From the IMG/VR virus record IMGVR_UViG_3300021130_000224, positions 44,422 to 108,421 of that record: a stretch of DNA of 64,000 nt, one strand, 5' to 3'. The position numbers and the translations under genes are program-made. The notes beneath the pieces were generated by a model that saw only the letters and a program-made list of their open reading frames with translations, was not told the origin of the DNA and ran no database searches. Of this stretch, positions 39,144-47,143 are shown piece by piece (the stretch's first letter is position 1; the number at the start of each line of letters is the position of its first letter). The DNA is from a virus.

Positions 39144-39416
39144 ATGTTGAAAAACGGAGCACAGTACAAATGGCCATCAGATGCCACATTTACTTTAACC
39201 AACGAACAGTTTGGTCTTTTGTATAGCAGTCTGAGCACAATGGTAAACACACCACAGTTCCAGTCTAAAATTGTTGAGGCACAGCAAACACTGGGCATTG
39301 CACAATTGCAGCAGACAATGAACGATGTTCTTGAAAAAGCTGTTACAGATGGTGTTGCCACTGAAATTATGCCTGAAGACGGTACATCTAGTGAGAGTGC
39401 ACCGGAAGAGCAGTAA
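39144..39416 (+). CDS. Hypothetical protein (90 aa), last gene of the + strand block
   Basis: Predicted helical throughout, with an acidic Ser/Glu-rich C-terminus (EIMPEDGTSSESAPEEQ). The last 29 bases overlap the end of the converging exonuclease gene on the other strand. I recognise no domain. No separate bidirectional terminator fits between the two genes. Confidence 0.55.
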   Translation: MLKNGAQYKWPSDATFTLTNEQFGLLYSSLSTMVNTPQFQSKIVEAQQTLGIAQLQQTMNDVLEKAVTDGVATEIMPEDGTSSESAPEEQ

Positions 39417-40152
39417 GGATAGAAATTACTTCCTTCTCAAGGTAAGGAACAACAATGGGGGTTATGGATTCATGTTCATAATCCCCATTTTTATCTTTAG
39501 CAATAATAGGGTATCCATTACTATCCTGGCCGGTTACCTTAAACTTGATATGATAAATGGTCATAACACCTGGAGACAACAAAGGGTTATGCTGCAAGAT
39601 CATCCACATGTAAATGCTCATTTGCAGGGCATAGTGACTTAAATGGCAGTCATCCAGGTGTTGTATAGGAGCTAACATCTTCTTCCCCCGGAAACCGGCT
39701 GTTTCCAGCTTCTTATTTGTTTTGTAGTCACCTATGTTCACGGTATCTTGAGGTGTGCATTCTACTCTATCCGCTTGTCCACAAATACTGTATTTAGCAT
39801 TATAGATAAAATGCTCTGGGTATACTCCTGGTTCTAATATTTGGTTACCTGCATATTTCCAGCCTTCTTTAATATGATAAGTAGATTTAGGGTTTACTTC
39901 AGCATCTTCCATTTTCTTATGAAAATGTGAACCTACTGTAGTACTTCTATTTTTTTCATTTTCCCAAATACGCAAAACCTCAATAGGGTTCATTCCGTAC
40001 CATTTTGAGGTAGGATTTGCTACATTTTTGTAGACAATAGATGAATCAAATGGTACTTTATAATGAGAAATTAGAGTAGTCACACCCAACCACTTTCGTC
40101 CATCGGGTGTGACTGACTCATATTTGTGACCTGTTTCAAGAAATTTTAACAT
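39388..40152 (-). CDS. PD-(D/E)XK nuclease, Cas4/RecB-like
   Basis: The 254 residues show a GSHFHKKME segment (about 74-82, the upstream H/E motif). YSICGQADRVE then carries the first acidic metal ligand, NIGDYKTNK carries the D-x-K core, and a late HYALQMSIYMWML provides the Q-x-x-x-Y helix. This is the order of Cas4/RecB-family exonucleases. I see no Fe-S cysteine cluster. It is the last gene of the - strand block and ends inside the 3' end of the + strand block. A role in replication, recombination or end processing fits its place with RecA and a second exonuclease. Confidence 0.75.
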   Translation of the reverse strand: MLKFLETGHKYESVTPDGRKWLGVTTLISHYKVPFDSSIVYKNVANPTSKWYGMNPIEVLRIWENEKNRSTTVGSHFHKKMEDAEVNPKSTYHIKEGWKYAGNQILEPGVYPEHFIYNAKYSICGQADRVECTPQDTVNIGDYKTNKKLETAGFRGKKMLAPIQHLDDCHLSHYALQMSIYMWMILQHNPLLSPGVMTIYHIKFKVTGQDSNGYPIIAKDKNGDYEHESITPIVVPYLEKEVISILTALPVHSH

Positions 40153-40185
40153 GTATCAAAGATACAAATTAAATACTTATGTGTT

Positions 40186-40410
40186 TTATTCTTTTGTAAC
40201 TAAGTCTTTTAAAGTTACATATCCTTCTTTCTCAAGGTCGTAAACATCAAAAGTAAATACAGGACCATCGTCACAAGTTTTTACTTTAATACCAGTAACA
40301 ATATCTCCTTTTTCTGTTGGAACATTTGCTTGAAATACTTTACCTTTTGGAAAAGTGAAATGTTCATCTACTACTTGGTCTTTTATCCAAGTTACTTCTA
40401 CTTTTTTCAT
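40186..40410 (-). CDS. Hypothetical protein (74 aa)
   Basis: A small acidic, mostly beta-like protein (KVEVTWIKDQVVDEHFTFPKG...). No known motif seen. It is co-directional with its neighbours and separated from them by 6 and 33 bases. Confidence 0.55.
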   Translation of the reverse strand: MKKVEVTWIKDQVVDEHFTFPKGKVFQANVPTEKGDIVTGIKVKTCDDGPVFTFDVYDLEKEGYVTLKDLVTKE

Positions 40411-40416
40411 ATGTTT

Positions 40417-40749
40417 TTATTTCTTTTCTAACCTATTAAATGCTTCAGTAAATGCTATTATTTCTGCCTCTTTTCTACTTGCTGTAGAACTTTCTATAGG
40501 AAAACCATCCGCAACTCTGTACTTCCAACCTTGGCCGGGATTCCATACTGAAACTACAATACCTTGAGCATCAAAGAAGTCATACAAATCTCGTGACCAG
40601 TTGGCTAACGACAGAGTTATCATATTGTCATTAACAATATTATCCATTAATTCACCAGGTATCTGTTTTGAGCTTACTATTGCAGCTTTTGTTTTTACAT
40701 ATGCTTTGAAAAGTTCAAAGCTTTTTGGGTGTGACGTTTTTGTTATCAT
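40417..40749 (-). CDS. Hypothetical protein (110 aa)
   Basis: Mixed alpha/beta with a central YDFFDAQGIVVSVWNPGQGWKYRV stretch and a C-terminal helix RKEAEIIAFTEAFNRLEKK of a type common in small phage proteins. No catalytic motif. It overlaps the end of the HNH gene by 4 bases (ATGA), which indicates coupled translation. Confidence 0.55.
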   Translation of the reverse strand: MITKTSHPKSFELFKAYVKTKAAIVSSKQIPGELMDNIVNDNMITLSLANWSRDLYDFFDAQGIVVSVWNPGQGWKYRVADGFPIESSTASRKEAEIIAFTEAFNRLEKK

Positions 40750-41114
40750 GTTAGAAATTTTGCTTTTGCAATATTAATCAATTCTTGGTGTTTCGGTTTA
40801 GGAAATTTATTTGTCTTACAACCATGGTCATCCATGCAAACAATTGCAATGTTTTCTTCTTCGTACCTGAGCTCTGGGTAAATTGCTTTATCGAGCAAAT
40901 GGTCCATATAAGCTGTTCGCATCTCACTACCAAGACTGACATTGCAAACCACACATCTGTGTGGTCTGCTCTGCCAAATCTTATTGTAGAACTCTCTGTC
41001 TTTTTCACTTTGCTTCCTATCAGCTTCCAACTTTTCTGCAGTTGGTGGTTTTCTTTTTATTTTATTTGGTTTACCTATTGGTCCCGGCTTACGTTTTAAA
41101 GGTGTTCGTTTCAT
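40746..41114 (-). CDS. HNH-type / NinG-like nuclease
   Basis: The 122-aa protein has a basic N-terminus (MKRTPLKRKPG). Residues 39-58 read DREFYNKIWQSRPHRCVVCN, with C54-x2-C57. D71-H72 and a second zinc-type cluster CMDDHGC (93-99) follow, which is the pattern of HNH/treble-clef nucleases related to recombination endonuclease NinG. The catalytic His is probably H72. It lies in the replication/recombination block and overlaps the OB/J-domain gene by 4 bases. It could cut Holliday-junction or branched intermediates; homing is less likely because there is no NUMOD segment. Confidence 0.7.
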   Translation of the reverse strand: MKRTPLKRKPGPIGKPNKIKRKPPTAEKLEADRKQSEKDREFYNKIWQSRPHRCVVCNVSLGSEMRTAYMDHLLDKAIYPELRYEEENIAIVCMDDHGCKTNKFPKPKHQELINIAKAKFLT

Positions 41115-41611
41115 TTGTGTAGTTTACTAAACATGTCATAATATTTATTAATTTCTTGCATTTTTTCATGACTACCACCTGGTACATCAGGATGATGTTT
41201 TTTACACAATTCTCTATAAATTCTTTTACCTGCTTCTTTAGAGGTAAATAATGGAAAGTAAGGATTTTTTAAACTGGCATTTTTTGCGTTTGCTTTACTT
41301 CTCCAATTATTTGAATTGTTATTGCTACTATTGTTATTGCTATTAGAATTATTTGTTATTTTCTCAACTTTAATAGGATAACAATTTGTAACCCATGATC
41401 CAGAAAACTCTAATGATTTTACATTAAATGTTACTTTTACTTGATCTCCTATTTCCAGAGGTTTAAGAATTGTGTAAATTGAATCATCAAATAGAACAAA
41501 TGCAATTTTCTTAGTACCGTCTTCAACAATAAATGTGCACTTTTCTTTAAACTTACCTGTAACATTTACAATAGGTGTTACTTTGATTATTTTTCCGGTA
41601 AACTCATACAT
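41111..41611 (-). CDS. OB-fold (DUF3127-like) protein fused to a J domain
   Basis: Residues 1-85 look like a small OB-fold: YEFTGKIIKVTPI..., LEIGDQVKVTFNVKSLEFSGSWVTN. This resembles DUF3127, a single-stranded DNA-binding-like domain of Bacteroidota and their phages. An Asn/Ser tract at about 87-102 is a flexible linker. Residues 121-166 are a short J domain with the diagnostic HPD tripeptide (H140-P141-D142) inside LCKKHHPDVPGG and a following helix. J domains recruit DnaK/Hsp70. The combination suggests recruitment of host chaperone to phage DNA or replisome. I have not seen this fusion described, but cannot check. Confidence 0.75.
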   Translation of the reverse strand: MYEFTGKIIKVTPIVNVTGKFKEKCTFIVEDGTKKIAFVLFDDSIYTILKPLEIGDQVKVTFNVKSLEFSGSWVTNCYPIKVEKITNNSNSNNNSSNNNSNNWRSKANAKNASLKNPYFPLFTSKEAGKRIYRELCKKHHPDVPGGSHEKMQEINKYYDMFSKLHK

Positions 41612-41629
41612 ATTTTGATTTATTAATGT

Positions 41630-42073
41630 CTACCATTTCTTGATTTTTTTCATATTGACTCTAGTACGTTGTGTTTTATTTTCTTTTGTCTCATTTCGAT
41701 AAATTGTAATCAATTTATTATCCTCAACTCTTACCATAAATTCCTCTACCGGATACGTGCCATTACCCAGTGTACGGATCATATTCAAAAGCTGTGGGGT
41801 CAAAATACGCTCTCTCATTTCATCTTCAGTCGCCGGTCCTATTCGTTGTGTATACCTGGCAATAAAGTGAGTTGTCAACAAAATCTCTCTTCCCTCAAGG
41901 TATTCTATGCCCTTGTTAACTCCTACAAGCTTTTCATTTGTATTCTTAATCTCAGACTCGATTTTATCTTTGTCCTTACCCAACTTCACAAGTCTTTCAT
42001 TCAATTTATGTCGTTGAGCATAGAGACCACTGAGTCTTGACTCCTTCTTTTTCTTCTCATGCTCTTCTGCCAT
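41630..42073 (-). CDS. Coiled-coil protein with a possible RNase-like C-terminal segment
   Basis: The first 65 residues form a strong Lys/Glu coiled coil. The second part has LLTTHFIARYTQRIG...EERIL...LITIYRNET, which weakly recalls the H/R/Y pattern of DUF4258-type, RelE-like RNases. That reading is a guess. The start ATG shares a base with the RecA stop region, so it is co-translated with RecA. Confidence 0.55.
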   Translation of the reverse strand: MAEEHEKKKKESRLSGLYAQRHKLNERLVKLGKDKDKIESEIKNTNEKLVGVNKGIEYLEGREILLTTHFIARYTQRIGPATEDEMRERILTPQLLNMIRTLGNGTYPVEEFMVRVEDNKLITIYRNETKENKTQRTRVNMKKIKKW

Positions 42074-43062
42074 TACTTGCCTCCTTTTATTTTTTCCATT
42101 ACTTGTGTTTCAAGATCTGTAGCATAATCAGGATTATCTATTAAGAACTGTTTTACTTTATCCATACCTTGGAATTTAGTTTCACCTACAGTAAACCATG
42201 AACCACCTACCTTTATAAGATCAAATTCACATGCAAAGTCAATTAGTTCTTTTTGACGATCTACACCGGTACCCCAGTTGATATTGAACTCAGCCTTACC
42301 AAATGGGCAAGAACATTTATTTTTTATAACATCTACTGTAGTTTTATTCATTTCTTTTTCTATGTCATTACTTTTCCATACCTTATAACGAATATCACTA
42401 TAGAATTTCCATGCATTTCCACCTGATGGCTTATCTCCACCATGTTGACTACCAATAGCAGATCTGAGTTGTGATACACCTACCATTGTACAACGGTTTG
42501 GTTTTAGTAATGGTTTAATTTTACCAAGTGCAACACTATTAATACGAGCTTGTGCAGCAACTGTTGCATCTCCTACTTCACCTGCAATAACTACTTTTGG
42601 TAAACCTGCAGTATGCGAATCAATAATTACAAATCTTACCTTACCTGTTCTAATCAAAGTCTCAATGATATTATAACCATCTTCCATACAATCTGGCTGT
42701 ATAATGGTAAGTCTATCTACATCTACACCAAGTGCCGTAGCATATGTTTTATCATATGAATGTTCATAATCTACTAATAAACACTCACCATCTAATTTTT
42801 GAAAACCTGAAGTCATGTGCAAACATAAAGTTGATTTTCCCGAACTCTCTGGACCAAATATCTCAATTAATTTACCAACTGGATTACCACCAAGACCTGT
42901 AGCAATATCAAGACTTATTGAACCAGTTGTTACTACTTCAAGATCTTCTTTTACATCTTTACCATGAATGATAGTCCCAATTCCATATCGAGCTTCTAAT
43001 TTTTTAATTGTTTCTGCATACTTATCCTGTTCAGGATTTTCTTGCTTAGTTGCTTTTGCCAT
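42073..43062 (-). CDS. RecA-family recombinase
   Basis: The 329-aa protein has Walker A GPESSGKST (70-78), a GECLLVDYEHSYD segment, Walker B VRFVIIDSHTAG and the loop-2 region MVGVSQLRSAIG...GGNAWKFYSDIRYKV, as in RecA and T4 UvsX. The length fits the family. It catalyses ATP-dependent strand exchange in recombination-dependent replication and repair. Neighbours (exonuclease, HNH nuclease, OB/J-domain protein) fit a recombination module. A terminator hairpin just upstream separates it from the previous gene, so it probably has its own promoter. Confidence 0.9.
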   Translation of the reverse strand: MAKATKQENPEQDKYAETIKKLEARYGIGTIIHGKDVKEDLEVVTTGSISLDIATGLGGNPVGKLIEIFGPESSGKSTLCLHMTSGFQKLDGECLLVDYEHSYDKTYATALGVDVDRLTIIQPDCMEDGYNIIETLIRTGKVRFVIIDSHTAGLPKVVIAGEVGDATVAAQARINSVALGKIKPLLKPNRCTMVGVSQLRSAIGSQHGGDKPSGGNAWKFYSDIRYKVWKSNDIEKEMNKTTVDVIKNKCSCPFGKAEFNINWGTGVDRQKELIDFACEFDLIKVGGSWFTVGETKFQGMDKVKQFLIDNPDYATDLETQVMEKIKGGK

Positions 43063-43076
43063 TGTTTTTAAAATTT

Positions 43077-43114
43077 AAAAGGGACATCTAAGTTACCTTA
43101 AAATGTCCCTTTTT
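43077..43114 (-). terminator. Hairpin terminator downstream of the 361-aa exonuclease gene
   Basis: Read on the - strand, stem AAAAGGGACAT pairs with ATGTCCCTTTT around a 15-base loop; a T-rich run follows. It lies 16 bases after the stop at 43131. The stem spans + strand positions 43077-43087 and 43103-43113. It marks the end of the transcript that carries RepL-like and exonuclease genes and isolates recA. Confidence 0.75.
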
Positions 43115-43130
43115 CCAAGTTATTTAATAT

Positions 43131-44216
43131 CTATTTCTCTTCGTAATTTAATGCTAATTGTATATAACCTTTAGCATCATAAATTGTCTTTGAAGTTGCC
43201 CAATTGCCCGTATCAACGTGCCAGGCAATGTCACTCATCAACTCTTTCAAACCTCTGTATTCATAGCCCCTAAGTTTGAAACCATTCCAGCCGGCAATCA
43301 GATCATCTTGAGATAATCCAAGAACTACAGGATCAGCAAAACCTGATGTATCACAGAAAATGTACTTCATTGGTACAATTGTGTAATTTTCCAGGCCATG
43401 TTCTTTTGCCCATTGACTTAATGCATAGTCATACAATGGAGCTTGCAGATAATATCCAAATTTCAGATATGCTCTTTGTGGCTCCTCATTGTCCCATGAT
43501 GTCTTCCAGTCAAGTAATTCAATAGTTTTTGCATCATGGTTAACAATTACCTTGTCAAGCATTGACTTGTACGGTACACTATCTATCTCGAAAAGAATAG
43601 TTAGTTCATTAAATACATCAATACCTTGAGCACTACGAGCATTTGCATACTGGTACGTATAGGAATGTCCCTGTAGCTTTTGTACTATCTGCTCTGCTTT
43701 TGTAACAAGGTTTACAGTTACTACTGATTTACCTATAGTCTGCAGTAACTCTTTATAATAAATCTCAGCATCACCCTCAAACATACCTACTATCTTATCA
43801 AGGTCTTTGCCTTTAAATGCTACTTCTTTACCGGTAACATCATACTTTACTTCTTGCACTGCATCTGTAAACAATATCTCAAACTTCTCAGTAACTACAC
43901 CATCAACCATACTTTTAAGAGTACGTCTAAACAATGCATCAACCAACTCTTTTAGTTGACCTTTAGGTTCGACCACGCTGATCATATGAAATTTTTCATC
44001 AAATGGTTGCCCTGCCAATAAACAATGCACCAGACTACCCATCAAGGTAGATGCTGATTCTGTTTCTTTTCTTGGTTCTCCAAGAATAGCTTCGTGAAAA
44101 AATCTTTTTCTATCATTATCAAATAGCTTTATAGAACTATATGACAATCTATCTTTTAAACCACGATATTGTTTCTCAGATAACTGTGTACTCTCTACTC
44201 TTGCTTGTAGTTCCAT
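43131..44216 (-). CDS. PD-(D/E)XK exonuclease (RecE/RecB-type)
   Basis: The 361 residues follow the pattern of phage RecB-type exonucleases. YSSIKLFDND...F at the N-terminus leads to TLMGSLVHCLL (about 58-68, motif with His). KSMLDKV supplies the first Asp, IELLDWKTS the D-x-K core, and YYLQAPLYDYAL the Q-x-x-x-Y helix. It overlaps the stop of the upstream RepL-like gene by one base. The family digests double-stranded DNA to give 3' single strands for annealing or RecA loading. It is the second of two independent nucleases of this fold in the block. Confidence 0.8.
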   Translation of the reverse strand: MELQARVESTQLSEKQYRGLKDRLSYSSIKLFDNDRKRFFHEAILGEPRKETESASTLMGSLVHCLLAGQPFDEKFHMISVVEPKGQLKELVDALFRRTLKSMVDGVVTEKFEILFTDAVQEVKYDVTGKEVAFKGKDLDKIVGMFEGDAEIYYKELLQTIGKSVVTVNLVTKAEQIVQKLQGHSYTYQYANARSAQGIDVFNELTILFEIDSVPYKSMLDKVIVNHDAKTIELLDWKTSWDNEEPQRAYLKFGYYLQAPLYDYALSQWAKEHGLENYTIVPMKYIFCDTSGFADPVVLGLSQDDLIAGWNGFKLRGYEYRGLKELMSDIAWHVDTGNWATSKTIYDAKGYIQLALNYEEK

Positions 44217-44755
44217 TATTTACTTTTTTGTTGGTTTTTGTAATGTTCAGATGCTCTTTCTATGTCATCTAATATTTCTTGTTCTCTATCTGGAAGATCT
44301 TGGTATTGCATTAGTTCCAATACAAATTTTAATTTACCATCTCTTACAGCTTTATCTCCATACCATATATAAGATGGGTTTACATGATACCTTGCACATC
44401 TTTTGCAGTTGTGCTTAACTAAAAACCCTTTTGCTGTTAAAGAACTAATTGATTTTTCAACTGCTGAATAGCTAAATCCTACATACTCTGCTGCTTTCTG
44501 TTTATAGTACTTATCTAGCATTATGATACTGTCATTGTAATTCATATTGTCAGATATCCAATTCATTAGTTTAACATCAACAAGACTATCTAAACCATTC
44601 ATGAATGCTGATATATGGTGAAACATCAGTAAAAATTTAGCATTGTCTTCCTCTACTATTTGAAACTTTTTTTGTGCTGTATAATGTTCACCATGTTTAG
44701 TTATTGCATCTACATTATCCACTCTTATTTGTTTTAAAAACGGTTTCCTGTCCAT
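44216..44755 (-). CDS. RepL-like winged-helix replication protein, copy 2
   Basis: The 179-aa protein carries a winged-helix core (AAEYVGFSYSAVEKSISSLTAKGFLVKH) followed by CARYHVNPSYIWYGDKAVRDGKLKFVLELMQ. The YxVNPxYxxxGD segment is the signature of RepL-type plasmid replication initiators, a family reported in crAss-like phages. The region just upstream of its start (44756-45010) has spaced AACTAT-N8-ATAGTT palindromes, a plausible binding array. It may act as replication initiator or as its own repressor. Confidence 0.7.
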   Translation of the reverse strand: MDRKPFLKQIRVDNVDAITKHGEHYTAQKKFQIVEEDNAKFLLMFHHISAFMNGLDSLVDVKLMNWISDNMNYNDSIIMLDKYYKQKAAEYVGFSYSAVEKSISSLTAKGFLVKHNCKRCARYHVNPSYIWYGDKAVRDGKLKFVLELMQYQDLPDREQEILDDIERASEHYKNQQKSK

Positions 44756-44842
44756 TAGTGTATATATTTTACGCTAAGGTACTAATTTATATTCTTATTA
44801 GCACATTTTATTTACGGTACTACACTATTATTTTTATGTTTG

Positions 44843-44946
44843 TACTATTTTGAGAGATGGTAAAAATAAAATAACTATCCCTGAAAATAGTTAAGAATGT
44901 ACCTAACTATTCTGTAGACACCCTTTAACTATTTTGAGAGATAGTT
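44843..44946. repeat. AACTAT-N8-ATAGTT palindrome array, candidate operator or origin
   Basis: Two perfect palindromes, AACTAT-CCCTGAAA-ATAGTT (44873-44892) and AACTAT-TTTGAGAG-ATAGTT (44927-44946), are accompanied by an imperfect site ACTAT-TTTGAGAG-ATGGT (44844-44861) and a half site AACTAT (44905-44910). Sites 1 and 3 also share the same spacer. They fill a 255-bp gene-free region directly upstream of the RepL-like gene. A small hairpin AGTGG/CCACT at 44969-44984 follows. Possible uses are binding by the RepL-like protein, an iteron-type origin, or repression. Confidence 0.6.
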
Positions 44947-45010
44947 ATTTAGTACTCAAAGCCTTACCAGTGGCTTATTCCACTATATCTATTCTATAAC
45001 TTTACCACCT

Positions 45011-45391
45011 TTATAAGAAAAGAGGTTTAAGATCTACCTTTACATAAGTAGGAGGCTTTATTATTTTACCGTCCTCCCTACGAATAGGTCTTCCATTCTC
45101 GTCCAGTTTACTCATGTTAGATGCGTGTACCAGATCCCACATCTCTTCCATTTTGTCTATAAGACCGTATTCACATGCCGTACCTAACAGTACATACATG
45201 ATATCAATCAAAGCATCTGCTACTTCTACAATATCACCATCAATATTTGCTACTTTTAATTCATCAAGCTCTTCTTGTAGTAGTCTTTCACGAAGATGTT
45301 GAATTGGTTTTGCCGGCATTGTTGGTACCGGGAGCACATTGCATTCAAATGCTGTTTGAAATGCTTTGATGTCTGCTATCTGTTTTTTCAT
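45011..45391 (-). CDS. MazG-like nucleotide pyrophosphohydrolase
   Basis: From the ATG at 45391 the protein is 126 aa. It shows LLQEELDEL (E40, E41, E44) and IVEVADALIDIMYVLLG (E56, D59, D63), the EExxE...(E/D)xxD metal-binding layout of all-alpha NTP pyrophosphohydrolases. WDLVHASNMSKLDENGRPI...GKIIKP then follows, common to the phage form. I chose 45391 because the stop of the upstream gene overlaps it as TAATG. Such enzymes clean up dUTP or other NTPs, or alarmones. Confidence 0.8.
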   Translation of the reverse strand: MKKQIADIKAFQTAFECNVLPVPTMPAKPIQHLRERLLQEELDELKVANIDGDIVEVADALIDIMYVLLGTACEYGLIDKMEEMWDLVHASNMSKLDENGRPIRREDGKIIKPPTYVKVDLKPLFL

Positions 45392-45999
45392 TATTGATTT
45401 GTTAAAGTGTCTAAATATTCTTCTAATGTTCTCACCTTCCAATGAATTACTCTTTGCTTACCGGTAGCAGTTTTTAAATAAGCAGTTGGAGTGAATGTTT
45501 CCTCAAAAAGTTTATGAGGTTGTACCAGATTTACAAATTTACTGTGCTCTTGATACATCCACTTTTGGTTAATCTTAAACAACCTTGTCATATTGTGATG
45601 ATCAAAGTTTGGTTTTACTTCTATGTAAGAGGTTAAATTATCTAAATCAGAATAGTTTCCCATAAAAGGCTGGGTAATTTTTGTATTGTATTGTCCCATG
45701 TTAGTCATAAGAATATACAATGCTTTTTCTGTCCAATTAACTTTAAACTCAGGAGTATAAACATGTTCTTCAAGAAGTACCTGATTCTTTTCAACTTGTT
45801 TGATTTTTGTTTTCATTTCTACTAACTGAGTGTATTTATTTTGCACTTTTTCAGATAATAAAAATGTCTCAGCTCTTTCTATACTTTTTACATATCCAGC
45901 TTCTATAAGCTCCTCAAAGTACATAACAGCCATTTGTTCCTCAATACTATCAATTTGTATTCCGTTATAATACTGCTGTTCTTTTTTAGCTTTGCTCAC
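45391..45999 (-). CDS. DUF1064-like PD-(D/E)XK nuclease candidate
   Basis: The 202 residues contain IQIDSIEEQMAVMYFEELIEAGYVKSIERAETFLL (14-48), like the DSxxE...L..AG.I..ie motif of DUF1064 nucleases. YTPEFKVNWTEK (81-92) and YIEVKP (E127-x-K129) complete the E-x-K core. The usual Asp before the core appears as Glu 84. The start is GTG at 45999, inside the end of the upstream gene; no ATG lies nearby. Possible role: Holliday-junction resolution. Moderate certainty. Confidence 0.6.
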   Translation of the reverse strand: MSKAKKEQQYYNGIQIDSIEEQMAVMYFEELIEAGYVKSIERAETFLLSEKVQNKYTQLVEMKTKIKQVEKNQVLLEEHVYTPEFKVNWTEKALYILMTNMGQYNTKITQPFMGNYSDLDNLTSYIEVKPNFDHHNMTRLFKINQKWMYQEHSKFVNLVQPHKLFEETFTPTAYLKTATGKQRVIHWKVRTLEEYLDTLTNQ

Positions 46000-46237
46000 T
46001 CTCTGTTGTTTTTTCTGCTGTTAACAATTTAAGAAAGTTATCTGCTCCTGTGTTTGCAATTTGTATTATATCGTAGTGAGATACTTCTTCTAAAGATTTT
46101 GGTATCTCTTTTACATATTGATCATAAATACACATTGCAATATTTGCTTTCCATGATTCCCAATATCCCGGGTCTTCTTTCAGAGCTTTTGATAGATACT
46201 CTACAGCAATAGCTGTTGTTATTTTGTTCTGTTGCAT
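45986..46237 (-). CDS. Hypothetical helical protein (83 aa)
   Basis: All-helical by eye, acidic, without a recognised motif. Its 3' end overlaps the GTG start of the nuclease-like gene by 14 bases, suggesting coupled translation. Confidence 0.55.
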   Translation of the reverse strand: MQQNKITTAIAVEYLSKALKEDPGYWESWKANIAMCIYDQYVKEIPKSLEEVSHYDIIQIANTGADNFLKLLTAEKTTESEQS

Positions 46238-46270
46238 TTTAATTAAGTCTATTTATCATTTGTAAATTCT

Positions 46271-46537
46271 TTACCATCCTTTATATTTTTCATAATCAGG
46301 GTGTGATTTTATTTCCTCTATGCTATCCTCAAGATCAATTTGCTTAGGATTACTTTGTACTATAGGTTGATACTGTCTCTTTAAAGAGACCATTATAGCT
46401 TCTGCCATATTTGCCAGGTGTATCTCATCAACTTCTTCACCTCTTGCTTCTCCTACAAAAGTAACTAAAGCATCAAATAGAACTCCCTTTGTTTCAGGGA
46501 GTTCTAATAATGCTAACTTCTTTTTATTGCTTATCAT
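46271..46537 (-). CDS. Hypothetical helical protein (88 aa)
   Basis: Acidic and helical (TKGVLFDALVTFVGEARGEEVDEIHLANMAEAIMVSLKRQY...). I recognise no domain. It sits 5 bases after the stop of the first RepL-like gene and belongs to its transcript. Confidence 0.55.
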   Translation of the reverse strand: MISNKKKLALLELPETKGVLFDALVTFVGEARGEEVDEIHLANMAEAIMVSLKRQYQPIVQSNPKQIDLEDSIEEIKSHPDYEKYKGW

Positions 46538-46542
46538 TAGCT

Positions 46543-47088
46543 TTAATCTTTTATGTTTTTAACTTTTACTTTAGTAGGATACTTTTTTATTCTACTGCCG
46601 GCAAACATTAGTATTGGATTTACCCAATAAGTATACTTGTAAATAGTGGGAGTAATGTAACCCTGTGTTATCAACTCATCAATAGCTCTTTTGTACGTAT
46701 TTCTACTACCCTTCTCTGACTTCTTTTGGTATGTCTCTGGTGTTACCCTTAACCAGTCTTTAGATCCCTCCATTGTGTATGCCATGTATACAAGCATTCT
46801 AAGTGCACCAGATGACAACTCCATTGCTTTTTCCTTGCTTCCTGGATAGTGGTATAACTTTGTAGCTTTTTGTCTTTCTACAAAATGGTGAGCAGGTAGC
46901 ATTACACCATCCTCATCTTTTATTAGGATCCCTTCATCCATTACTTTAGTAGCTTCTACTATCAGTTCTTGTGCAAAAGGATTGGTAACTAACTTACTCT
47001 CATCTATTGGTGGTAATTTCCTACTCATTTCTGTCAGATTTTGTACAAATTTACCACATTCTTCTATATTAACCAACTTTTCATCCAT
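46543..47088 (-). CDS. RepL-like winged-helix replication protein, copy 1
   Basis: The 181 residues end in a winged-helix region (SSGALRMLVYMAYTM..., SRNTYKRAIDELITQGYI). KYTYWVNPILMFAGSRIKKYP follows, where YWVNPxxxFxGxR matches the conserved end of RepL-type initiators. A TGTACA repeat lies in its first codons and two more lie upstream, and a structured 214-bp region precedes it. It probably binds these sites for origin recognition or autoregulation. It is paralogous in design to the 179-aa protein at 44216-44755. Confidence 0.7.
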   Translation of the reverse strand: MDEKLVNIEECGKFVQNLTEMSRKLPPIDESKLVTNPFAQELIVEATKVMDEGILIKDEDGVMLPAHHFVERQKATKLYHYPGSKEKAMELSSGALRMLVYMAYTMEGSKDWLRVTPETYQKKSEKGSRNTYKRAIDELITQGYITPTIYKYTYWVNPILMFAGSRIKKYPTKVKVKNIKD

Positions 47089-47122
47089 TTTTGTACATAT
47101 TTATGTTCTGTATTTTTGTACA
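47039..47122. repeat. Three TTTTGTACA repeats at the start of RepL-like copy 1
   Basis: TTTTGTACA occurs at 47039-47047 (inside the gene start), 47089-47097 and 47114-47122, with spacings of 50 and 25 bases. Each contains the palindrome TGTACA. Placement across the start codon is typical of autoregulatory operators or iterons. Confidence 0.5.
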
Positions 47123-47143
47123 TTTTCTGACATACTATAAATC

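Noticed and set aside
41630-42073. RelE/DUF4258-type toxin assignment for the 147-aa protein
   Set aside because: The TTHFIARYTQR...LITIY pattern is suggestive, but too short and lacks a matching antitoxin gene; kept only as a remark.
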